DNA from: Burkholderia sp. IMCC1007
Lineage (GTDB): Bacteria > Pseudomonadota > Gammaproteobacteria > Burkholderiales > Burkholderiaceae
DNA: 64,000 nt
Reading direction: 5' to 3'
NCBI RefSeq assembly: GCF_027257875.1
Contig: NZ_JAPVQY010000008.1
Location: 62,001 to 126,000, forward strand
Positions 56,732 through 64,000 of this stretch are shown here, piece after piece. Under the pieces are notes generated by a model. That model had not been told where the DNA came from. It saw only the letters and a list, made by a program, of their open reading frames with translations, and searched no databases. Each line of letters opens with the position of its first letter. Within the stretch, counting starts at the first letter, position 1. The position numbers and the translations under genes are program-made.

Positions 56732-57195
56732 GGCAGCCTCCCGAGCATTTGAATGACGGTGGCCAATTCGTCGATGCTTGCTTCGCCGAGATCGAACTCA
56801 ACGCCATTCGATAGACTCACGTGCAGCGAGAGCGCCATCGGTCGAGCTGCAGGCAATAGCTCTGGCAGTTGTACGGACGGCGATGCGGTAGCTGCTACGA
56901 TCGGCACGAACGCCGATGGAGTACTGGGGAGGTCAATCGTGACGCCGTCAGAAATCGCGGGCGTTCGGGCGACTCGCTCGTGTTCGAGTTGCGCCTGAAT
57001 CTTCTGGTAGCGGGCGATCCAGCTGCGCAGGAGGTTCGGATTGAGACCATGCTCCATGGCGGTCCGTGCTATTGAAACGCCAGGTTGCAGGCAGATCTGT
57101 ACCAGTTCGTCTCGAGCGGCATCGTCATATTCTCGACGCCCATCTCGCTTTCGGCCGATGACCAGTCGGCTACGCAGGTCTCGTTTTTCACTCAT
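56707..57195 (-). CDS. tnpA: IS66 accessory protein TnpA
   Basis: A 162-residue protein. The N-terminal helix-turn-helix resembles IS3 OrfA: LVQICLQPGVSIARTAMEHGLNPNLLRSWIARY (about residues 30-62). A variable linker follows, then a C-terminal block ending IDELATVIQMLGRLPCSSS. It is first in the IS66 operon. Confidence 0.9.
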   Translation of the reverse strand: MSEKRDLRSRLVIGRKRDGRREYDDAARDELVQICLQPGVSIARTAMEHGLNPNLLRSWIARYQKIQAQLEHERVARTPAISDGVTIDLPSTPSAFVPIVAATASPSVQLPELLPAARPMALSLHVSLSNGVEFDLGEASIDELATVIQMLGRLPCSSSTKA

Positions 57196-57342
57196 ACACT
57201 CTGATACCAGCTGTCCACGTGGACACGTAGCATCAGAGTGAAGCGATTTCTAGACAAGGACGTCGTTGGCGGATCGCATACGGCTGACTTCAACGTAAAG
57301 CCTCACATTCAATACTGAAACCTATACCCGAGGGACCGAGCG

Positions 57343-57684
57343 ATGGCGAAGTATCTTATCTCCTTCCCCGGAGCGGCGATGGACATCCCCGACGAAGACA
57401 TGGCTGAGGTCGGTGAGGCGGCGCACGCGGTCATACGCGAAGCGAAGGATGCCGGCGTCTATGTGTTCGGCGGTGGTATCAACGGGGACGTCGCGCCACT
57501 GATGGTCGCTGCCGATGGCACTGTCACGGACGAGACCTACCCGCAGACCAAGGAGTTCGACGGCGGCTTCTGTGTCCTGGAAGTCCCGTCGCGCGAAGCC
57601 GCCGTCCAATGGGCAGTAAAGCTCGCCAGAGCCTGCCGCTGCTCGCAGGAACTCCGCGAGTTCGGACACGACCCCGAGAGCTGA
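57343..57684 (+). CDS. YCII-family (DGPF-domain) protein
   Basis: A 113-residue protein with the YCII fold: MAKYLISFPGAAMDIPDED at the start, a central GGGINGDVAPLMVAADGTVTDETYPQTKEFDGGFCVLEVPSREAAVQWA block and a C-terminal RELREFG-like end. YCII proteins are small barrel enzymes of mostly unknown function, often paired with an ECF sigma factor. No sigma factor gene follows here. The IS66 element sits just upstream and has separated it from its original 5' region. AGGGACCGAGCG precedes the ATG. Confidence 0.75.
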   Translation: MAKYLISFPGAAMDIPDEDMAEVGEAAHAVIREAKDAGVYVFGGGINGDVAPLMVAADGTVTDETYPQTKEFDGGFCVLEVPSREAAVQWAVKLARACRCSQELREFGHDPES

Positions 57685-57832
57685 CCGGCGCGGGCGCAGC
57701 CCGATGCACGAACGAAGAGACGGTGTAACGCAGCCCAAGGTGAGCGTGGTGGCGATCTGGAGGAAGTAATAAAAAGATAGCTAGCGTTTTACTTACGAGA
57801 GGCAGCGCCAGCCGATGTGGTGCCGGATCTGA

Positions 57833-58057
57833 TCGACGGCAGAATCTGTCCTCAATGCATGCATCTCGCGCGTCGAGCAATGCGAACGCTGCCTGCTGCT
57901 CGACCACAAATTGACCGCTGTCGAACGGATTCTAGTCGTTCACGACGAACACCCTGCCCCCATCCGGCAGCATCGCTACCTGGACGTCTGGAAACGACTG
58001 CAACGCTACATCATGGCGGGCAAGCGCTCGCCGATTGCGGCCGCAGCGGATACGTGA
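57833..58057 (+). pseudogene. Open frame without a start, possible gene tail
   Basis: About 74 codons open after a TGA at 57830, with protein-like composition (NACISRVEQCERCLLLD, then HRYLDVWKRLQRYIMAGKRS) but no ATG or GTG start with a ribosome site. Its stop overlaps the next ATG (TGATG). I do not recognise it. It is likely the 3' end of a gene lost in rearrangement between the YCII gene and the recombinase. Confidence 0.35.
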
Positions 58058-58158
58058 TGACAACGATTGAAATGAAAATGTCAGCTAGTGATAGCGTCTG
58101 GACAGATAAGAGTTATTATCTGGCCATCATCGAAAAGCGTGAAAACCGGCGATCATGA
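58057..58158 (+). CDS. Short ORF (33 aa) coupled to the recombinase gene
   Basis: A small frame, MTTIEMKMSASDSVWTDKS then YYLAIIEKRENRRS. Its start overlaps the stop of the frame before it and its stop overlaps the recombinase ATG (ATGA). It may act as a leader that sets recombinase translation, or as a small protein. No family is recognised. Confidence 0.4.
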   Translation: MTTIEMKMSASDSVWTDKSYYLAIIEKRENRRS

Positions 58159-59846
58159 AAACGCGTGAGACCCTTCCCCTGGATGCGGCTGAGTCCGGCT
58201 TCCCTGACGAAGCCGAACTTGCCGCACTGCGTAGCTGGTACTCCGGTCTGGACGCGCGGGATGCCGTCGACCGATATCTTGGCGAGCGTCGCGCAGCCGG
58301 AGTATCGTCGCGCAGCATCCTCGGCCGCATCCGCCGGCGACTCGTCACGTTTGCGCGAGCTCGTCATCGCGAAGACTTGGCTGCCGCGTTCGTCGACCGT
58401 CCTTCGAAAGCAGTGGCGGACGTCGTTGCCCGGGCCATCGACGCGCTGCGACACCTCCCTGTGCCCGAGCCGCACATATCGGACGAGATTGGCACATGGT
58501 TGCTGCCGCGCATCGTGGCAGCCCTGCAGGTCCACGGCATCCGAACGCTCGCGGATCTCACCGTGCGGATTCCTCGACGCCGCCGCTGGTGGTCGGCGAT
58601 CGACGGTCTCGGCGTCGCCGGCGCGCGACATGTCGAGGAGTTTTTCGCCGCGCACCCGGCGCTGACCGAACGGGCGCGTGCGTTGATCGCCGCGACTCCG
58701 TCCAGCATCATCGTGCCATGGGAGCAGATTCGCGTGCCGCATGAGGTCGACGGCTCGCGCGGGCAGTTTCGGGCGCCGCAGACCGCCTGCCTGCTGAGCG
58801 CGTCGAACGACTATGAGGCAATCCAGTCGTGGCTGTCCCTTTACGAGTCTGTGGCTACCCAGCGCGCCTATAGGAAAGAGGCCGAGCGGTTGATCCTGTG
58901 GGCTATTGTCGAACGCGGCAGGGCATTGTCATCGCTGACGACCGACGATGCGATCGCCTACCGCGGTTTCTTGCGGCGGCCAACGCCACGTGAGCGTTGG
59001 GTCGGACCGTCGCGGCCGCGGCAAAGTGTCGAGTGGCGGCCGTTTAGTGGCTCACTGTCGGCACGGTCGACGGGGTATGCGCTCACGGTCCTGTCGGCAA
59101 TGTTCCGGTGGCTGGTCGAGCAGCGATACGTGATGGCGAATCCGTTTGCGGGCGTCAAGGTGCGCGGCGCCGCGTCGCGCACGGGACTGGATGTTTCCCG
59201 CGGCTTCACCGAGGGCGAATGGCTGTTGGTCCGTGCACTTGCCGATGGGCTGGAATGGTCGTATGGCTGGGGCGCACCGGCTGCCCAACGCCTGCGCTTC
59301 CTGCTCGACTTTGGTTACTCGACCGGCTTGCGCGCCAGCGAGTTCGTCAGAGCTACGCTCGGCGACATACGGCGTGACGAACACGGCGATCACTGGCTCC
59401 ACGTGGTCGGCAAGGGCGGCAAACCGGGCAAGGTGGCGTTGCCTGCGCTGGCGCGAACAGCGCTGGATCAGTCTCTTGTACAACGTGGGCTGCCGGTTAC
59501 GCCGTCTCGCTGGAACCCGGCCACACCGCTGATCGCGAACCTCGAGGAGGGAGGCGCAGGTATCGAGAGTACGAGGCTCTGGCGCGTGCTGCGGCGATTC
59601 TTCCGGTTGGCGGCCGACGCGATCCAGGACGAACGACCAGCGACGGCCGAGAAACTGCGCCTCGCGAGCCCGCACTGGATGCGCCACACACATGCGACGC
59701 ACGCGCTGGCCCGCGGCGCCGAGCTGATCATGGTGCGCGACAACCTGCGCCATGCGTCGATCTCGACGACGTCGACCTACCTGCATAGCGATGAGGTCCG
59801 GCGGGCGCGGCAGTTCGATCAGGCATTTGAGGCACGAAAGGTCTAA
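58155..59846 (+). CDS. Large tyrosine recombinase/integrase
   Basis: A 563-residue phage-integrase-family recombinase. The long N-terminal part (about residues 1-215) resembles the extra N-terminal domain seen in some transposon-borne integrases. A core-binding domain (YESVATQRAYRKEAERLILWAIVERG) follows, then the catalytic domain with TGLRASEFVRATLGDI (Arg), HWMRHTHATHALARG (HxxR) and STTSTYLHSDE (the tyrosine). It is about 1.5 times the size of XerC/D. Lying next to TniABQ without a serine resolvase, it could resolve cointegrates or drive its own mobility; neither is shown. Confidence 0.85.
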   Translation: MKTRETLPLDAAESGFPDEAELAALRSWYSGLDARDAVDRYLGERRAAGVSSRSILGRIRRRLVTFARARHREDLAAAFVDRPSKAVADVVARAIDALRHLPVPEPHISDEIGTWLLPRIVAALQVHGIRTLADLTVRIPRRRRWWSAIDGLGVAGARHVEEFFAAHPALTERARALIAATPSSIIVPWEQIRVPHEVDGSRGQFRAPQTACLLSASNDYEAIQSWLSLYESVATQRAYRKEAERLILWAIVERGRALSSLTTDDAIAYRGFLRRPTPRERWVGPSRPRQSVEWRPFSGSLSARSTGYALTVLSAMFRWLVEQRYVMANPFAGVKVRGAASRTGLDVSRGFTEGEWLLVRALADGLEWSYGWGAPAAQRLRFLLDFGYSTGLRASEFVRATLGDIRRDEHGDHWLHVVGKGGKPGKVALPALARTALDQSLVQRGLPVTPSRWNPATPLIANLEEGGAGIESTRLWRVLRRFFRLAADAIQDERPATAEKLRLASPHWMRHTHATHALARGAELIMVRDNLRHASISTTSTYLHSDEVRRARQFDQAFEARKV

Positions 59847-60164
59847 CGTATGGCCGGTCCTCAATTCGACGCGGCGACTGCTTGGCGGGACGGCATCGTT
59901 GGTCGCGATACCGGACGATTCAATCGACCCTTTGCAGTGTTCGGTTGAGCCCGCTGCGTAGGTCTGTCACAGCAACTTGCGCATACAAGTCGCTGAGGCG
60001 GGACACAGATCACGAAACTCACTGCTGTTTCGAATTCCAGCAGGTGCATCGTCTCTGGCCACCACTGAGTATCCAACCGTCAGGAAGAAATTCGTTGCAG
60101 TCGTCGTCAACAGCCACAACGACGAGATTCCCGTCGCCTTGGCCTTCTCCTCCACTGCTTCAAC

Positions 60165-61369
60165 TGCGGTGGACTAGACTAAATCTGACAGTGGTTGGTT
60201 TTTCATGCTGGCGCGCATTGGCGCGAAGGGCGTAGCCCGTAGCGGCAATGCGCGCCGCGAACAGCAAGGAGTCCGCCATGACTCAGGAGCAGAAGGTAAT
60301 TCGTGCCAAGGTCGGCATACTCGAGTTGGCCCGGCAACTCGGCAACGTCAGTCAGGCCTGTCGCGTGATGGGTTACTCGCGCGACAGCTTCTACCGATTT
60401 AAGGAACTGTACGATCGAGGCGGCGAAGCTGCGCTGCAGGAGATTTCCCACCACCGACCGCTGCTCAAGAACCGCGTGGACCCGCAGGTCGAGGCCGCCG
60501 TTGTCGAGCTGGCCCTCGAATTGCCAGCCTACGGTCAGGTGCGTATCGCCAACGAAGTCCTCAAACGGCATGCCCTGTCCGTCTCGCCCCAAGGCGTCCG
60601 TAGCATCTGGTTGCGCCACGATCTGGAGACCATGCCCAAGCGCCTGAAGGCCTTGGAGGCCAAATCCGCCCAGGAGGGGTTGGTGCTGACCGAGGCGCAG
60701 CTCGTCGCACTCGAACGCGCCAAGCACGAGAAGGAAGTGCACGGCGAATTCGAGTCCGAATGTCCAGGCTACTGCGGCGCGCAGGATACGTTCTATGTCG
60801 GCAGCCTCAAGGGCGTCGGCCGTGTCTACCAGCAAACTTTCGTCGATACCTACTCGAAGGTTGCGTTCGCCAAGCTCTACGATCGCAAGACGCCCTTGCC
60901 GGCGGCTGATCTACTCAACGATCGTGTTGTCCCGTTCTTCGACAGCTTCGGCATTCCACTGCTGCGCGTGCTGACAGACCGCGGCACCGAATACTGCGGC
61001 AACCCCGAGCATCATGAATACGAGCTGTATCTGGCCTTGGAGGACATCGACCATACACGCACAAAGGCTAAGTCGCCGCAAACCAACGGGATCGTCGAAC
61101 GGCTGCACAAGACTATGCTCAACGAGTTCTATCGCATCGTCTTCCGCAAGAAGATCTACGACTCGATCGCCACCTTGCAGGCAGACCTTGATGCGTGGCT
61201 CGACCAGTACAACAATGAACGAGAGCATCAGGGGCGCTGGTGTTATGGCAAGACGCCGATGCGTACTTTCCTCGATTCGCTCGAACTCGCCAAGGAGAAA
61301 CTCATCCCCCATTGATGACTCGTTCTTTGTCGGCCCGACTACCTGTCAGATCGAGTCCCGGCTAATACA
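60165..61369 (+). mobile_element. IS481-family insertion sequence inside arsN2
   Basis: A 1205-bp element. Both ends begin with TG and carry the same inner block ATCTGACAG at the same distance (27-bp imperfect inverted repeats; positions 60165-60191 and 61343-61369). An exact 7-bp target duplication CTTCAAC flanks it at 60158-60164 and 61370-61376. Removing the element and one duplicate restores the arsN2 reading frame across GLVE-AVEEKAK. It encodes one transposase. Confidence 0.9.
60278..61315 (+). CDS. IS481-family transposase
   Basis: A 345-residue DDE transposase. The N-terminal helix-turn-helix includes [34 protein letters not shown] (about residues 14-47). The rve catalytic core has Asp in [13 protein letters not shown], Asp in [11 protein letters not shown] and Glu in [15 protein letters not shown]. 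Length and single frame fit IS481. AAGGAGTCCGCC precedes the ATG at 60278. It is intact. Confidence 0.92.
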   Translation: MTQEQKVIRAKVGILELARQLGNVSQACRVMGYSRDSFYRFKELYDRGGEAALQEISHHRPLLKNRVDPQVEAAVVELALELPAYGQVRIANEVLKRHALSVSPQGVRSIWLRHDLETMPKRLKALEAKSAQEGLVLTEAQLVALERAKHEKEVHGEFESECPGYCGAQDTFYVGSLKGVGRVYQQTFVDTYSKVAFAKLYDRKTPLPAADLLNDRVVPFFDSFGIPLLRVLTDRGTEYCGNPEHHEYELYLALEDIDHTRTKAKSPQTNGIVERLHKTMLNEFYRIVFRKKIYDSIATLQADLDAWLDQYNNEREHQGRWCYGKTPMRTFLDSLELAKEKLIPH

Positions 61370-61630
61370 CTTCAACCAATCCTTTTCCGATCCCCTGGGA
61401 ACGCTCGCTACCAGAAACCGCCAGTGACCGTAGCAACCCAACCTCGCCGAAGCGCTCCAGCCCCGCGACAGCAACGAGCCTCGGGTCACCGACCACGAGG
61501 AAATCGTTCAACAAAGCCTCGGTAACATCCGCAGTCGGCAGTTGATTGAGGTCGAGAAGCGTTCTGACGGAATCGAGATCGTCTGGTCGCGCTTCACGGA
61601 TGTTCATCTTGATGTTCCTAACAAGTGAAT

Positions 61631-62893
61631 TTAGCAACAGCCGGCCGCCGCCGATTCGGCATTGCTGGCTCGTACCGCGACAATAAACGCTACCGCGGAC
61701 AGCATCGAAACAGCGAATATCGTCCATTCGACCGCGACGTACCCGTGCGCGAGTGACCATATAGCTGCAGCAGTGATTGGTGCGATTCCCTTGGCGACAT
61801 TCGATGGAATCGAGAGCATGCCGCTGATCGCCCCATATCCTTCTGTCCACAACAGATCTTGCACGATGGTGCCTCTCAAGATCGTCATCATCCCGTTCGC
61901 AGCACCGTAGCAAAGCGCAAAGAGCCATAGCATCACGGCAGAGTTCCCCGCGCAAACGAGAATAATCGTTGACATTGGGAAGAGGGTCACGACGATCATG
62001 CCCACGGTACTCACGTGAACCGAGCGAGCAAATGTGTACCAAACAGCGCGGGCAGCGACTTGTGCTGGGCCGATGAGCGCCATGGTCATCACGAGGACGG
62101 CATTCGATACGCCGCGCTCAACCATGAGCGGCACCAGATGGAAAGTCAACGCGGCAAACGTCGCGTAGTACGCGGTAAAGCACGCTGCGAGGGCCCAGAA
62201 CGTCGGCGTTCGAAGCGCACGGCGTGCCGACGCTTCATTCGCCAGCTCGGCCGCCCTGGAATCAACGTGTGAACCCGTCGTACTCGCTCGCGACGAGCGG
62301 ATCATCATCACGTGGATCGGCAAACAGAGCGCCAGATTGAGGAGCGCGAGTACGACGAGCGACAGCCGCCATCCGAACGATCCAACCAAGACCTGGGTCA
62401 GCGGGATAAACACCGTGCTTGCAAATCCGGCCACCAAGGTAATCAGCGTGATTCGAGTCCGAAAGCTCCTCGGATATCGATGCGTGACGACGGCAAACAC
62501 GGGATCGTAGAACGTTGCCGCCATCGCGATGCCGAGGCCGACCCACGCAACGAAGAGCACGGTGAGCGATTGCGCGGTCGCCCAAAGCAACAGCATTGCA
62601 GTCGCGATGACCGATCCTATCGCCATGACACGGCGCCCGTACCCGCGATCGATCCATCGCCCGATCGGATATGCCGCAAATCCGGAGACCAGGAGCCCCA
62701 GCGACAACGCGGCGTTCGTTACCGTCCTGCTCCACCCCATTGTCTGTTCCATCGGAACGACCAGCAGCGAAAACGAGTAGTAAACAGAACCCCACGATAC
62801 CAGTTGGGCCAGCGCTAGAGCCCAGGTCGCAATACGATCCTGCTGCTCTTCAGGGATACGGTGAATCGTCGCATCGTCGTGCCGACTGATCAT
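61631..62893 (-). CDS. MFS transporter, possible arsenite efflux (ArsK-like)
   Basis: A 420-residue major-facilitator protein with about 12 helices; WGSVYYSFSLLVVPMEQTMGWSRT and the helix 2-3 loop AAYPIGRWIDRGYGRR are visible. The C-terminus ends AESAAAGCC, a cysteine pair that could matter for metalloid handling. It lies between an unknown gene and arsN2 on one strand and opposite arsH, so arsenite or organoarsenical export is likely; ArsK is the best-known MFS of this kind, but the assignment rests on context. The frame runs further upstream, but the ATG at 62893 gives the normal start. Confidence 0.7.
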   Translation of the reverse strand: MISRHDDATIHRIPEEQQDRIATWALALAQLVSWGSVYYSFSLLVVPMEQTMGWSRTVTNAALSLGLLVSGFAAYPIGRWIDRGYGRRVMAIGSVIATAMLLLWATAQSLTVLFVAWVGLGIAMAATFYDPVFAVVTHRYPRSFRTRITLITLVAGFASTVFIPLTQVLVGSFGWRLSLVVLALLNLALCLPIHVMMIRSSRASTTGSHVDSRAAELANEASARRALRTPTFWALAACFTAYYATFAALTFHLVPLMVERGVSNAVLVMTMALIGPAQVAARAVWYTFARSVHVSTVGMIVVTLFPMSTIILVCAGNSAVMLWLFALCYGAANGMMTILRGTIVQDLLWTEGYGAISGMLSIPSNVAKGIAPITAAAIWSLAHGYVAVEWTIFAVSMLSAVAFIVAVRASNAESAAAGCC

Positions 62894-62918
62894 CTTGTTC
62901 AATTTGATGCGCCTCTCA

Positions 62919-63593
62919 TCAGACCTTGTAGTCGATCCTGCTACTGCCAATCCGGAATGCATCACAACAAAAGAACATCGTCGACGACAGTCTGCTCGCG
63001 ACGAATGCGGCAATTCGAGTGGAGATTGATTGCGTGGCATTGCCCATGGATGCGCTGCCGTCTTGTGCGACGGTACCGAGAAAACCGATACCGTCTTCCT
63101 TGGCGAACCGTTTGACACGCCAGGTCGCAGCGCGCGCCCAACCCTCGCTCAAGATCGATGAAAAACGAGCGCCTCGTGCTGGCACCGTCACAACCGCAAA
63201 GAGCACTACCCCATCGTCAGCAAAGCGGTTTCGCACTCGAAGAAGTAGCGCGTCCCAATCGCACGAAGGATGGGACCGCCCCAGCTTCCGTGCATCGATC
63301 AACAAGATCGCGGCTGATGCACCGCTCGCGGCCAGAAATCGCGTAATGCGAGGCGTGTCGTCCGGCGGCACCGTCAAAGCAATCGCCGAGGTCGCGTATC
63401 CGGTTTTCCGCTGGAACGCCCGTCCCAGCTCTGTCGCGAGCGAAGCATCGTTCAGCAACGTCCGGTGGATCGGAGTCGCCCCTGTCGTTGGTCTGACTGC
63501 CGACAACATCAAGACACTTTGCATAGCTTCACAGCGCGCCTCTTCAGACAAATGCGACAGCGAACCGCCGGATTTGTAGTTGCCGTCGTTCAT
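62919..63593 (-). CDS. Unknown protein in the arsenic operon
   Basis: A 224-residue protein that I do not recognise. AGGGG stands before the ATG. It is first in a minus-strand operon with the MFS gene (25 bp apart) and arsN2, and divergent from arsH. Visible features are a central SAAILLIDARKLGRSHPSCDWDALLLRVRNRF segment, alternating strands and helices suggesting an alpha/beta fold, and a cysteine pair near the end (MFFCCDAF). No metal-binding cysteine motif of the ArsR or ArsD type is evident. Confidence 0.6.
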   Translation of the reverse strand: MNDGNYKSGGSLSHLSEEARCEAMQSVLMLSAVRPTTGATPIHRTLLNDASLATELGRAFQRKTGYATSAIALTVPPDDTPRITRFLAASGASAAILLIDARKLGRSHPSCDWDALLLRVRNRFADDGVVLFAVVTVPARGARFSSILSEGWARAATWRVKRFAKEDGIGFLGTVAQDGSASMGNATQSISTRIAAFVASRLSSTMFFCCDAFRIGSSRIDYKV

Positions 63594-63615
63594 GATCGAC
63601 CCCTAACGATTTCAC

Positions 63616-63635
63616 ATTTCCAGAATACCGGAAAT
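63616..63635. promoter_or_regulatory. Inverted repeat in the arsH divergent promoter region
   Basis: ATTTCC (63616-63621) and GGAAAT (63630-63635) are perfect arms with an 8-base spacer. It lies between the two divergent arsenic transcripts in AT-rich DNA. It is a plausible repressor site (for an ArsR not in the window) or part of a promoter. Confidence 0.45.
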
Positions 63636-63753
63636 ATGGTAAAGTGCAAGCATCGATTGTGAGATTGGAGCCGTGAGCGCGTCAGCAAAAATTGACCTTG
63701 CATCGCCCGAACGACCCCAGATAATTGGAAATATCAAATCGCAGGATTGCCCG

Positions 63754-64000
63754 ATGAAAGTTCACGCAACGAGCGGCGACCTCAGCTTCCCGGCCGCCAA
63801 GCCCGAGTACCTCGACACCGATATCGCTGCCCGGCTGGGGATGGAGGGCCAACCGCCGGTGCGGATACTGTTGTTGTACGGTTCGCTGCGTCAGCGCTCG
63901 TACTCGCGTCTGCTGGTCGAAGAGGCCGCGCGTTTGCTCCAGCAATTCGGCGCCGAAACACGCATCTTCGATCCGAGCGGACTTCCGTTGGCAGACGAAC
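63754..64000 (+). CDS. arsH: ArsH, NADPH-dependent organoarsenical oxidase/FMN reductase (N-terminal part)
   Basis: The visible 82 residues read [20 protein letters not shown] and then [49 protein letters not shown] (family block about residues 33-82). [11 protein letters not shown] is the FMN-phosphate loop of ArsH flavoproteins. The gene runs off the window. AGGA stands before the ATG at 63754; an in-frame GTG at 63673 would add 27 residues. ArsH oxidises trivalent organoarsenicals, consistent with the acetyltransferase and MFS genes opposite. Confidence 0.88.
   Translation, partial: MKVHATSGDLSFPAAKPEYLDTDIAARLGMEGQPPVRILLLYGSLRQRSYSRLLVEEAARLLQQFGAETRIFDPSGLPLADE

Larger units (their letters stand above)
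54697..57281 (-). mobile_element. IS66-family insertion sequence, complete
   Basis: A 2585-bp element. The left end begins GTATGCGATCCACGAACG and the right end closes CGTTGGCGGATCGCATAC, imperfect inverted repeats of about 26 bp. It is flanked by an exact 8-bp target duplication, GGCTGACT, at 54689-54696 and 57282-57289, the size usual for IS66. All three genes (tnpA, tnpB, tnpC) are intact on the minus strand. Removing it and one duplicate rejoins the leader of the YCII gene. The 219 bp between tniQ and the left end hold no gene. Confidence 0.92.
59967..61607 (-). pseudogene. arsN2: arsN2 (arsenic-resistance GNAT acetyltransferase), split by IS481
   Basis: The N-terminal half (61607 down to 61377) reads MNIREARPDDLDSVRTLL through GIGKGLVE, and the C-terminal half (60164 down to 59967) reads EAVEEKAKATGISSLWLLTT through FRDLCPASATCMRKLL and stop. 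Joined at the 7-bp duplication they give a single normal-length GNAT protein of the ArsN2 family; LCPASAxCM near the end is its hallmark. As it stands, the first half hits a stop two codons into the IS. It is last in the minus-strand arsenic operon, 23 bp after the MFS gene. Confidence 0.87.

Noticed and set aside
61362-62042. A 226-codon minus-strand frame read as one protein
   Set aside because: Only its last 81 codons (from the ATG at 61607) match the ArsN2 N-terminus; the rest is antisense or out of frame with the MFS gene.
62894-63118. N-terminal extension of the MFS transporter by 75 residues
   Set aside because: It overlaps the upstream gene and adds a cysteine/arginine-rich segment; the ATG at 62893 leads directly to the first cytoplasmic stretch and helix.

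Overview
The window is high-GC proteobacterial DNA with the gene content and protein flavour of a Burkholderia (cepacia-complex-like) genome. The dense set of catabolic cassettes, each with its own regulator, suggests a secondary replicon; that placement is inference. No rRNA, tRNA or CRISPR array was recognised.

Layout. (1) 1-5.9 kb: a non-phosphorylative L-arabinose locus: the tail of an L-2-keto-3-deoxyarabonate dehydratase, L-arabinose 1-dehydrogenase, the AraFGH ABC importer and an arabinolactonase, closed by a terminator. (2) 5.9-6.6 kb: an AT-rich islet with a small membrane protein and a gene remnant. (3) 6.6-16.1 kb: a ferulate module. A MarR regulator, hydroxycinnamoyl-CoA hydratase-lyase, vanillin dehydrogenase and feruloyl-CoA synthetase are followed by an MFS importer, a porin and a tannase/feruloyl-esterase lipoprotein. 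Two copies of one operator (ATCAGG-N3-CCTGAT) lie before the two transcription units. (4) 16.3-28.9 kb: an exonuclease, an Lrp regulator, diaminopropionate ammonia-lyase with an M20 amidohydrolase, a GntR regulator, and an operon of MFS carrier, Asp/Glu-racemase-fold enzyme, hydantoinase and two class C beta-lactamase-fold hydrolases, with the scar of a third; then a class III aminotransferase. (5) 29.2-35 kb: a pilin-like secreted protein, an acetyltransferase, and a D-amino-acid-type oxidation cassette (XRE-cupin regulator, RidA, FAD oxidoreductase, permease), followed by a 19-bp tandem repeat. (6) 35.3-49.7 kb: a glycine-zipper lipoprotein, two CodA-like deaminases, LysR, a solute-binding protein with a PhyH dioxygenase, a HutC-like repressor, an SDR, a YceH-family protein, DAHP synthase, a PRC-barrel protein and a DapF-like epimerase.

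(7) 49.8-64 kb: an island of foreign composition. A Tn7/Tn5053-type set (DDE transposase, AAA ATPase, TniQ; no TnsA and no serine resolvase found) is followed by an intact IS66 element (8-bp target duplication), a YCII protein, a large tyrosine recombinase and an arsenic locus (arsN2, an MFS efflux candidate, an unknown gene and arsH). An IS481-family element has split arsN2; its exact ends and 7-bp target duplication can be read. The right end of the island lies beyond the window.
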